Assembly (NCBI GenBank): GCA_018672145.1
Contig: JABHGH010000057.1
Coordinates: forward strand, 1-6,889
Reading direction: 5' to 3'
DNA: 6,889 nucleotides
Source: Flavobacteriaceae bacterium
Lineage (GTDB): Bacteria > Bacteroidota > Bacteroidia > Flavobacteriales > Flavobacteriaceae
The position numbers and the translations under genes were made by a program. This document shows positions 1 to 5,626 of the stretch, piece after piece (position 1 is the first letter of the stretch; the number at the start of each line of letters is the position of its first letter). A model generated the notes under the pieces. It saw only the letters and a program-made list of their open reading frames with translations, made no database searches and had not been told where the DNA came from.

Positions 1-1017
1 AGCGCAAACCATGGTCAGGGCTTCACATTGTGTTGGGTTGACTTTTCCAGGCATAATTGAGCTTCCAGGCTCATTCGCAGGTATTGACAATTCTCCTATT
101 CCCGATCGTGGACCACTAGCCATAATGCGGATGTCATGGGCTATTTTATGAAGAGAAACTGCAATTTGACGTAAGGCGCCGTGGGTCTCTACAAAAGCAT
201 CGTGACTGGCTAAGGCCTCAAATTTGTTTGGAGCTGTTACAAACGGATGTCCCGTGAATTCTGAAATATATTTTGCGACTGTTTCTGAATACCCTTTTGG
301 TGTGTTGATTCCTGTTCCGACTGCGGTTCCTCCTAAAGCCAATTCGGAAAGATGGGGGAGGGTGTTTTCCAAGGCTTTCAAGCCATATTCGATTTGTGCC
401 ACATAACCAGAAAACTCTTGACCTAGGCTCAAAGGAGTCGCATCCATCATGTGCGTACGCCCGATTTTGATCACATTTGTAAAGGCTTTTGACTTTGCAT
501 AGAATGTTTCTTTTAACTGTCGTAGAGCAGGTATAGTGTGTTCAACAATGAGTTTGTATGCAGCAATGTGCATGCCTGTTGGGAATGTGTCATTTGATGA
601 CTGTGATTTATTAACATCATCGTTTGGATGTAGTGTTTTTTCGCCTTTACCCAACTCATTTCCAGCAATGACATGCGCTCGATTAGAAACGACCTCATTA
701 ACATTCATGTTTGATTGTGTTCCAGAGCCCGTTTGCCATATTACAAGGGGGAATTGATCATCTAGGCGTCCTTCTAGGATTTCTTCACACACTTTGGCAA
801 TCAGATCTCGTTTTGATTCTTCCAAGACCCCTAGCTTATGATTAGCAAATGCTGCTGCCTTCTTTAAATAAGCAAAACCGTAGATGAGCTCAATCGGCAT
901 AGAACCAGGATCGCCAATCTTGAAATTATGGCGTGAACGCTCAGTTTGTGCGCCCCAATATTTATCGGCTGGCACATTGACTGTTCCAAGCGTATCTTTT
1001 TCAATTCGGAATGACAT
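1..1017 (-). CDS. fumC: Fumarate hydratase class II, C-terminal part beyond left edge
   Basis: Class II fumarase catalyses the reversible hydration of fumarate to L-malate in the TCA cycle; it is a cytosolic, iron-independent homotetramer. Translating from ATG at 1017 gives 339 codons with no stop up to base 1, so about 125 residues of the usual ~465 are outside the window. Family landmarks are all present: TGSGTQSNMNVNE (96-108), HPNDDVNKSQSSND (130-143, including the B-site His130), GRTHMMDATPL (187-196) with catalytic His189, and the signature GSSIMPGKVNP (318-328) whose Ser319 matches the catalytic Ser318 of the E. coli enzyme. Numbering is offset from E. coli FumC by only one residue, which supports this start. 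No Shine-Dalgarno is seen, as is normal in Bacteroidota. It is divergent from the small membrane-protein gene. The fumarase family closely resembles aspartase and argininosuccinate lyase, but the motif set and length alignment favour FumC. Confidence 0.96.
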   Translation of the reverse strand, partial: MSFRIEKDTLGTVNVPADKYWGAQTERSRHNFKIGDPGSMPIELIYGFAYLKKAAAFANHKLGVLEESKRDLIAKVCEEILEGRLDDQFPLVIWQTGSGTQSNMNVNEVVSNRAHVIAGNELGKGEKTLHPNDDVNKSQSSNDTFPTGMHIAAYKLIVEHTIPALRQLKETFYAKSKAFTNVIKIGRTHMMDATPLSLGQEFSGYVAQIEYGLKALENTLPHLSELALGGTAVGTGINTPKGYSETVAKYISEFTGHPFVTAPNKFEALASHDAFVETHGALRQIAVSLHKIAHDIRIMASGPRSGIGELSIPANEPGSSIMPGKVNPTQCEALTMVCA

Positions 1018-1032
1018 GAAAATTAGTTTATG

Positions 1033-1040
1033 CAAAGGTA
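1033..1040 (-). promoter_or_regulatory. Bacteroidota -7 promoter element for fumC
   Basis: On the minus strand this reads TACCTTTG, an exact match to the Bacteroidota/Flavobacterium -7 consensus TAnnTTTG. It ends 15 bases before the fumC ATG, implying a very short untranslated leader. I see no clear TTG -33 element at the usual 17-23 base spacing, so the match rests on the -7 box and its position. Confidence 0.5.
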
Positions 1041-1073
1041 AGAAAAATCAAATGCTGATTTTATTAACCACCC

Positions 1074-1104
1074 TTGTTTGCATCAAACTTTCTAAATACA
1101 TTTG
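1074..1104 (+). promoter_or_regulatory. Bacteroidota promoter (-33 TTG, -7 TACATTTG) for the small membrane-protein gene
   Basis: TTG at 1074-1076 is followed after 20 bases by TACATTTG at 1097-1104, a perfect TAnnTTTG -7 box at the preferred spacing from its -33 element. The box ends 18 bases before ATG 1123. It also overlaps an in-frame TTG at 1102 that could be mistaken for the start codon; a start there would lie upstream of the expected transcription start, so ATG 1123 is the better choice. Confidence 0.6.
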
Positions 1105-1122
1105 CAATATCAAAAACGAAAT

Positions 1123-1284
1123 ATGTTCTCATTTGATCAGTATTTAGGATTTTTACTTTTTTTAACCATTCTTACGATTGGTTTTTGGCTTATGATTTTT
1201 CTCATTGGCTTTGTCATCCCTTATTGGCTCGGCGGAAGTCTACTTGAGTGGCTTAAGGAAAAAAAAGAAAACAAAAAAGAATAA
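1123..1284 (+). CDS. Small single-pass membrane protein of unknown function, 53 aa
   Basis: I do not recognise a named family. The 53-residue product has a short polar N-terminus (MFSFDQ), a continuous hydrophobic stretch over about residues 8-38 (rich in L, I, F and W, with Pro33), and a highly charged lysine/glutamate tail from residue 41 to the end. By the positive-inside rule the basic tail should be cytoplasmic and the N-terminus outside; the hydrophobic stretch is long for one helix and could instead be a helix plus a re-entrant or amphipathic segment. The ATG at 1123 is chosen because the in-frame TTG at 1102 sits inside the -7 promoter box. The gene is divergent from fumC and convergent with the receptor gene, with only 3 bp between the two stop codons. 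A clean promoter and a plausible membrane-protein composition support a real gene, but homology is untested. Confidence 0.6.
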   Translation: MFSFDQYLGFLLFLTILTIGFWLMIFLIGFVIPYWLGGSLLEWLKEKKENKKE

Positions 1285-1287
1285 ATC

Positions 1288-3732
1288 TTACAATTCAAAT
1301 TGGCCATAACCACCTTGGTTATAGGAATTTGAGCCTCGTCTCTGTCTGTTTTTCTCCTGTCTAAATCTATAGGTAAACGTTAGTGTGTATGTGGGTTCAC
1401 GACGCTGATAGATTCCATTGGTTACTGCAAGAGAAGTTGTTGTTTGATAATCATATTTACCAGTATTGAATAGGTCGCTAAATCTGAAATTCAATGTGGC
1501 GTCTTCGTTGAGTATGTCTTTACTCAATGCTAAATCTGTGTACAGGAATCCTTTGCTTTTTCCAAAGGCAGAATCATTAGGACCTCGGTAACGCAATGAA
1601 AACTGAGATTGAATCGAAAAGGGAAGACGGTAGGAGTTACTAAAATTTCCAGACCAACTGGCATTATCTGAATCATATCGTACGCCTTGATAACTTCCTT
1701 TTTCTATACTTTTATAGAAGTTGACACTAGCATTTGTTCGCATTCCTTTTACCAATCGTAGCGAAGTGTTAAATTCAACTCCATACTGATCTTCTGTTCC
1801 TAAGTTGATTGGCAAACGTCGAATTACAGGAGTTTCAATGCCATTGACTAGGACAGTTTCGTCGGTAACAATAGCAACTCTATTCACCGCATCTGTGGTT
1901 TTTCTGTAGTAAATGGAAGTATTGAGGGTAACCTTCTTAAACTGTTTGAGATAACCCAAATCAAATCCATTTGAATAGCTAGGATTGAGCTCTGGGTTTC
2001 CTTGAAAGTAACTTGTCTTACTGGATCTTGACTGAAATGGATTTAAAGACCATGACCCAGGTCTGGATATTCTTCGGTTATAGCCTAAAGTAACACTCGC
2101 CTTAGGACTAATTTCCCATCCCAAATTTACAGTTGGAAATGGGTCAGTATAGTTGTCGTCATTTAATGGGGAGTCAGACTTTAGCTGTTCCACATAGATA
2201 GATGTGTTTTCCACACGAAGACCTACCAAAAAAGAGAAAGAATTTATTTTTTTTCCAAATTGTGTGTATATGGCATGAACTTCTTGTTGGTAGTCAAGTG
2301 TGTTGGATAAGTTTTCATCAATAGAGACTAGCCCAGCATTGTCCTCGATTTCGATTTTAAAATCAGTAAATTGATTCCTTCCGGTGCCCCTATAACCAGC
2401 TTCAAACTGCGTGTTTTTATTGATCGGAAGTATATAATCGACTTGCGCGAGTTTTTGTTCTTGCGTTTCAATGGTGGTATTTACTTCGCTCAAGTCTGCA
2501 GGGGTTGTTCCATCTTCAAAAAAAGATTCTATTGACGAAATTTCCGTCTCGTCACTTTCTTCAGTTTGTAATGTGGCGGTTATCTTGTGACCTTTAGTGT
2601 TAAACTTATGTTCAAAATCTAGTGAAAGTTGATTGTTTTTTTCAACATCTACTTCGTTTTCGTTTCGGACTGTTCTTACTACGGAGTCATCTATTCGAAT
2701 TTGAGATTGTTGGTTAATGGTAAGGTCTGTTCCATCTCTGTCGGTTGTTAAATAGGAAAGGGTTAAGGTAGATTTTTCACTGGCTTTGTATTCAATCCCT
2801 AGATTGACATTGTATCCTTCTCGTCTTCTGTCAAAGGTTCTTTCTTCTACATAGCGTTTAATAGACTCAACTTGGCTGTTGTAATTATTGTCCTGGAGCG
2901 CATTCCCATTGTTTGTTTGATCTCTATAACCAGAATTTGTAAAAAAGTTAACTTTTCCTTTTCTATAGTTCATATTGGCGGTGCCAACGTAACTATCGTT
3001 TCTGCCACCCGACGCAGTAAAAACTCCATTCAGTCCTTTAAGAAATTGTTTAGCAAGAATAATGTTAATGATTCCTGTAGCGCCTTCTGCTTGGTATCGA
3101 GCGGATGGAGAAGTAATAACTTCCACTTTTTCAATTGATTCAGCAGGAAGTCTAGTGAGCGCATCTACACCGCCTAGGCCAACCAGCCCTGAAGGTTTAC
3201 CATCAACAAGGATACGCACATTTGTGTTTCCACGAAGTTCAATTTCACCATCAATATCAACAGAAACAGAGGGGACATTCTCTAAAACGTCTGATACTGT
3301 TCCTCCTTTTGTGATGTTATTTTTCGCAACATTGTACACTCGTTTATCAAGACGAATTTCAACTTCAGCGCTTTCTCCTATTACATCAATACCCTCAAGC
3401 GATTCAATAGAATAGGTGAGTTGTAACGACCCTAAATCAACAGAGTTGGCATAAGGCTTTGCATTTATTGTAAGAGTTTCAAAACCAATATATTCTACAG
3501 AAATTGAATATGTGTTTGGAGGAACACTAAGTTGAAAGATTCCATTTTCATCTGTAATGCCTCCATCTATGAGTTGATTTGCATTGTTTGTAACGGATAC
3601 AGTAGCAAAAGGAAGCACATCATTATTTTCGCCACCAACAACCACACCATTCAAGGATATGTTACGAGACTGACCAAAACTAGTAACACAGGTTGCCAAA
3701 AGAATTACAGAAAGTATTGCATTTTTCATCAT
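1288..3732 (-). CDS. TonB-dependent receptor-like outer membrane beta-barrel protein, 814 aa
   Basis: This is an outer-membrane protein of the Bacteroidota type that joins a CarboxypepD_reg-like domain, a receptor plug and a large beta-barrel (the OMP_b-brl_3 kind of TonB-dependent receptor, shorter than SusC proteins). Visible in order: a signal peptide with hydrophobic core at residues 5-18 and likely cleavage after Gly20 (SFG/QS); a carboxypeptidase-regulatory-like beta-sandwich at about 25-110 (GVV...LPFATVSV...TDENGIFQLSVP...Y.ISVEYIGFET); the plug at about 125-225, with DVLENVPSVSVD, IELRGNTNVRILVDGKP and SIEKVEVITSPSARY followed by GATGIINI; then alternating barrel strands to TYTLTFTYRF. 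A tail of about 25 residues, basic then Asn/Gly-rich, follows the last strand. The substrate cannot be told from sequence. There is no SusD partner next to it, so glycan uptake is not indicated. ATG 3732 directly follows the stop of the HAD gene, with a second ATG immediately after; either could be used. It is last in the prfB-HAD-receptor cluster. Confidence 0.9.
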   Translation of the reverse strand: MMKNAILSVILLATCVTSFGQSRNISLNGVVVGGENNDVLPFATVSVTNNANQLIDGGITDENGIFQLSVPPNTYSISVEYIGFETLTINAKPYANSVDLGSLQLTYSIESLEGIDVIGESAEVEIRLDKRVYNVAKNNITKGGTVSDVLENVPSVSVDIDGEIELRGNTNVRILVDGKPSGLVGLGGVDALTRLPAESIEKVEVITSPSARYQAEGATGIINIILAKQFLKGLNGVFTASGGRNDSYVGTANMNYRKGKVNFFTNSGYRDQTNNGNALQDNNYNSQVESIKRYVEERTFDRRREGYNVNLGIEYKASEKSTLTLSYLTTDRDGTDLTINQQSQIRIDDSVVRTVRNENEVDVEKNNQLSLDFEHKFNTKGHKITATLQTEESDETEISSIESFFEDGTTPADLSEVNTTIETQEQKLAQVDYILPINKNTQFEAGYRGTGRNQFTDFKIEIEDNAGLVSIDENLSNTLDYQQEVHAIYTQFGKKINSFSFLVGLRVENTSIYVEQLKSDSPLNDDNYTDPFPTVNLGWEISPKASVTLGYNRRISRPGSWSLNPFQSRSSKTSYFQGNPELNPSYSNGFDLGYLKQFKKVTLNTSIYYRKTTDAVNRVAIVTDETVLVNGIETPVIRRLPINLGTEDQYGVEFNTSLRLVKGMRTNASVNFYKSIEKGSYQGVRYDSDNASWSGNFSNSYRLPFSIQSQFSLRYRGPNDSAFGKSKGFLYTDLALSKDILNEDATLNFRFSDLFNTGKYDYQTTTSLAVTNGIYQRREPTYTLTFTYRFRQEKNRQRRGSNSYNQGGYGQFEL

Positions 3733-4341
3733 CTAAATAATATTTAATTTTTTTAAATCTTTGCTGAGTTGGGTGTGATTCTTAAAAACAATTCCACTAA
3801 ATCCAAGAGCAGAGGCAGCCTTAACGTTTTCAGTGCGGTCGTCAATAAATACGCACGTATTTGCTTCGAGACCATATCTATCTAATAATAGTTTGTAAAT
3901 TTCAGGATCTGGCTTTTTTAACCCTACGTCTCCAGAAACTAGGATACCTTTAAACCACGATAAAAATGGAAATTTCTTTAAGGCAACAGGGAAAGTTTCG
4001 TTGCTCCAATTGGTTAACGAATAGATTGAATGCTCTTTTGAATCATGTAAGCGCCTGAGAATTTCGACTGTTTCGGTGTGCTCGAATCCTAACATTTGTT
4101 CCCACTCACCATAATACATACGTATAAGACGTTCATGTTTTGGGAACATGGCTACACGTTCGTTTGTTGCCTTTTCAATGCTGTATCCAGCATCCTGTTC
4201 CTCGTTCCACGATGATGTACAAATCGTATTGAAAAACCAATTCATTTTCTCCCGATCGCCTCTAAACTCCTTAAGAAAAACATATTCTGGGTTCCAGTCT
4301 ATGAGAACACCACCGAGATCAAATACAATATTTTTTATCAT
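3733..4341 (-). CDS. HAD-superfamily hydrolase (subfamily IA, YihX-like), 202 aa
   Basis: A cytosolic haloacid-dehalogenase-fold hydrolase, most likely a phosphatase acting on a small phosphorylated metabolite. All four HAD motifs are visible: motif I FDLGGVLID with nucleophile Asp8; motif II YSLTN with Thr110; motif III GLKKPDPEIY with Lys143; motif IV VFIDDRTEN with Asp167/Asp168. A helical cap occupies about residues 15-95, as expected for a C1 cap. Motif I is DxG rather than DxD, so the usual second aspartate (general acid/base) is Gly10; E. coli YihX (glucose-1-phosphatase) shares this DLG pattern, so the enzyme need not be inactive. The length is normal for the family. The start ATG directly abuts the prfB stop, and a GAGG lies 8 bases upstream inside the last prfB codons; its own stop abuts the receptor start. 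Substrate unknown. Confidence 0.9.
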   Translation of the reverse strand: MIKNIVFDLGGVLIDWNPEYVFLKEFRGDREKMNWFFNTICTSSWNEEQDAGYSIEKATNERVAMFPKHERLIRMYYGEWEQMLGFEHTETVEILRRLHDSKEHSIYSLTNWSNETFPVALKKFPFLSWFKGILVSGDVGLKKPDPEIYKLLLDRYGLEANTCVFIDDRTENVKAASALGFSGIVFKNHTQLSKDLKKLNII

Positions 4342-5446
4342 TTAAAGTACCTCGTTTTTAGGTTGCTGATTCATCATCAAAAATGCTTTTAAAAAGGGGT
4401 CTATTTCACCATCAAGAATTGCGTTAACTCCAGAAGACTCATGACCGCTTCTGACATCTTTAACCATTTTATAGGGTTGCATCACATAGTTTCTAATCTG
4501 TGACCCCCATTCGATTTTCATTTTATTTGCTTCAATGGCAGCACGTGTTTGTCTTTTATTTTGGAGTTCAATTTCATAGAGTTGTGATCGCAGCATTTGC
4601 ATAGCACGATCTCTATTTTGATGTTGTGATCTTGTTTCTGAGCAAGAAATCTGTATACCTGTGGGCTTATGCGTTAATTGCACTTTGGTTTCTACTTTGT
4701 TTACGTTTTGACCGCCAGCACCACTTGAGCGAGCTGTAGTAATTTCAATATCAGCTGGATTTACCTCGATTTTAATGCTTTCATCAACAAGAGGATAAAT
4801 ATATACAGAGGCAAAGCTGGTATGACGTTTTGCATTGCTATCAAAAGGGGAGATGCGAACCAGTCGATGTACACCATTTTCACCTTTTAGCCAGCCAAAG
4901 GCATAATCACCTTTTACTTCAATGGTTACAGTTTTTATTCCGGCAACATCACCTGACTGCATATTTAATTCTCTCGTTTTTAGTCCTTTTTTTTCAGCCC
5001 ACATCATGTACATTCTCATTAACATTGATGCCCAATCACAACTTTCTGTACCACCTGCGCCAGCAGTGATTTGAAGAACTGCTGACAGTGAATCGCCTTC
5101 TTCTGAAAGCATATTTTTGAACTCAAGGTTTTCAATAAAGTTCGTTGCTTTTGTAAAAGAATCGTTGAGTTCTTCATTTACATCATCACCTGCTTTGGCA
5201 AACTCAATCAAAACAGAAATATCCTCTATCTGTGTATTGAGTAATTCAATATCTGCCAACCACTGTTTGTCTGGTTGTAGTGCACGCATATAAGCCTCAG
5301 CTTCAGATGCATTGTCCCAGAAATTAGGTGCTAGGGTTTTTTCTTCCCTGTTTTGAACGTCTATTTTTAGTGAATCAACGTCAAAGAGACCCCCTCAACG
5401 CAACCAGGCGATTTTTAAGTTTTGTGTATTGATCTTGTGTAAACAT
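4342..5446 (-). CDS. prfB: Peptide chain release factor 2, expressed by programmed +1 frameshift, 367 aa
   Basis: RF2 reads UGA and UAA in the ribosomal A site and triggers peptide release. The coding sequence is split between two frames. It starts at ATG 5446 (MFTQDQYTKLKNRLVALRGSL, 21 codons to 5384), meets an in-frame TGA at 5383-5381, skips base 5383, and continues from GAC at 5382 (DVDSLKIDVQNREEKT...) to the stop at 4342-4344. The joined product is 367 residues, against 365 for E. coli RF2. It carries the coiled N-terminal domain, the SPF stop-codon recognition tripeptide at residues 199-201 (RISPFD) and the catalytic GGQ at 244-246 (RSSGAGGQNVNK). The residue equivalent to E. coli 246 is Ser240, not the activity-lowering Thr of K-12. 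SPF rather than a PxT motif separates it from RF1. Annotating only the long open frame, for example from ATG 5289, would lose about 52 residues. First gene of the prfB-HAD-receptor cluster. Confidence 0.96.
4350..4353 (-). promoter_or_regulatory. Possible Shine-Dalgarno for the HAD hydrolase gene
   Basis: GAGG on the minus strand, 8 bases before ATG 4341, sits inside the final Glu-Val codons of prfB. The spacing is right for a ribosome binding site, but the bases also encode protein and Bacteroidota rarely depend on Shine-Dalgarno pairing. Translational coupling across the zero-gap stop/start may matter more. Confidence 0.3.
5380..5395 (-). promoter_or_regulatory. prfB programmed +1 frameshift site (recoding signal)
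   Basis: On the minus strand this reads AGG GGG TCT CTT TGA C. It contains an internal Shine-Dalgarno-like AGGGGG (5395-5390), a three-base spacer, the CTT slippery codon (5386-5384) and the in-frame TGA (5383-5381) followed by C. This matches the classic RF2 autoregulatory site in arrangement and spacing. In known cases, low RF2 slows termination at UGA, the peptidyl-tRNA slips from CUU to UUU, and full-length RF2 is made; high RF2 terminates the short peptide. The +1 frame continues directly into conserved RF2 sequence. Confidence 0.95.
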
Positions 5447-5459
5447 AGCAGCTTTTTTG

Positions 5460-5467
5460 CGAATATA
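5460..5467 (-). promoter_or_regulatory. Candidate -7 element for prfB
   Basis: On the minus strand this reads TATATTCG, one mismatch from TAnnTTTG. It ends 13 bases before the prfB ATG, similar to the placement of the -7 boxes of fumC and the small membrane-protein gene. No well-spaced TTG -33 box is seen, so this is only a candidate. Confidence 0.3.
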
Positions 5468-5529
5468 TCAATTTACTTCAAATTATTCATTTTTGTTTAC
5501 GATGATGTGCTTATAGAACGCTCTTTTTT

Positions 5530-5565
5530 ATTGATTGATGAATCAATGTTAAATTGATTTTCAAT
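5530..5565. repeat. Pair of adjacent inverted repeats in the prfB / PLP-enzyme intergenic region
   Basis: ATTGATT (5530-5536) and AATCAAT (5541-5547) form a perfect 7-bp inverted repeat around GATG. Five bases later ATTGA (5553-5557) and TCAAT (5561-5565) form a second, 5-bp inverted repeat around TTT. Both use the same ATTGA/TCAAT half-site. The block lies between two divergent start codons, just upstream of the likely promoter of the plus-strand gene. It could be an operator for a dimeric regulator or AT-rich chance symmetry. Confidence 0.35.
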
Positions 5566-5570
5566 AAAAA

Positions 5571-5590
5571 CATTAAATTTCATTAAATTT
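5571..5590 (+). repeat. Tandem duplication of a 10-bp unit (cattaaattt x2)
   Basis: The decamer cattaaattt occurs twice head to tail (5571-5580 and 5581-5590). The second copy, with the following G, creates a perfect TAAATTTG -7 element; the first copy gives TAAATTTC. It is probably a small slippage duplication inside the promoter. Confidence 0.8.
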
Positions 5591-5591
5591 G
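5584..5591 (+). promoter_or_regulatory. Bacteroidota -7 promoter element for the PLP-enzyme operon
   Basis: TAAATTTG is an exact TAnnTTTG match. It ends 35 bases before the ATG at 5627, so the leader would be near 29 bases. The closest TTG upstream (5554-5556) is 27 bases away, too far for this copy, but 17 bases from the near-match TAAATTTC at 5574-5581 in the first copy of the tandem decamer. Confidence 0.45.
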
Positions 5592-5610
5592 AAAACTCAA
5601 AACCATATTG

Positions 5611-5626
5611 GAGAAGCTTGTTTCTC
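5611..5626 (+). promoter_or_regulatory. Short hairpin directly before the PLP-enzyme start codon
   Basis: GAGAA (5611-5615) and TTCTC (5622-5626) can pair into a 5-bp stem with a 6-base loop that ends immediately before ATG 5627. The left arm overlaps GGAG (5610-5613), the only Shine-Dalgarno-like sequence here. It could modulate initiation, but it is short and may be chance. Confidence 0.3.

Noticed and set aside
884..1147. Plus-strand open frame of 87 codons across the fumC start and intergenic region
   Set aside because: Most of it is antisense to well-conserved fumC codons, it runs through both promoter-like boxes, and its translation resembles no protein family.
1306..1322. Perfect 7-bp inverted repeat ATAACCA-CCT-TGGTTAT near the convergent gene ends, considered as a bidirectional terminator
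   Set aside because: It lies inside the receptor's last codons (a repetitive Asn/Gln/Gly stretch) and is not directly followed by a T run on either strand; the T-rich tract on the minus strand is about 26 bases further on.
3062..3415. Plus-strand open frame of 117 codons inside the receptor gene
   Set aside because: It is antisense to the conserved plug domain; the Ser/Pro/Thr-rich translation is what an opposite-strand shadow gives.
1288..3732. Receptor as a SusC-type glycan importer
   Set aside because: It is shorter than SusC proteins, has no SusD gene next to it, and no polysaccharide-degrading enzymes are in the window.
3733..4341. HAD protein as a catalytically dead paralogue because motif I is DxG
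   Set aside because: The nucleophile Asp8, Thr110, Lys143 and Asp167/168 are all present, and the active phosphatase YihX has the same DLG motif.
5381..5383. In-frame TGA in prfB as a disabling nonsense mutation or sequencing error
   Set aside because: It sits at the exact position and context of the RF2 programmed frameshift site, and the +1 frame restores the conserved protein, so it is regulatory.
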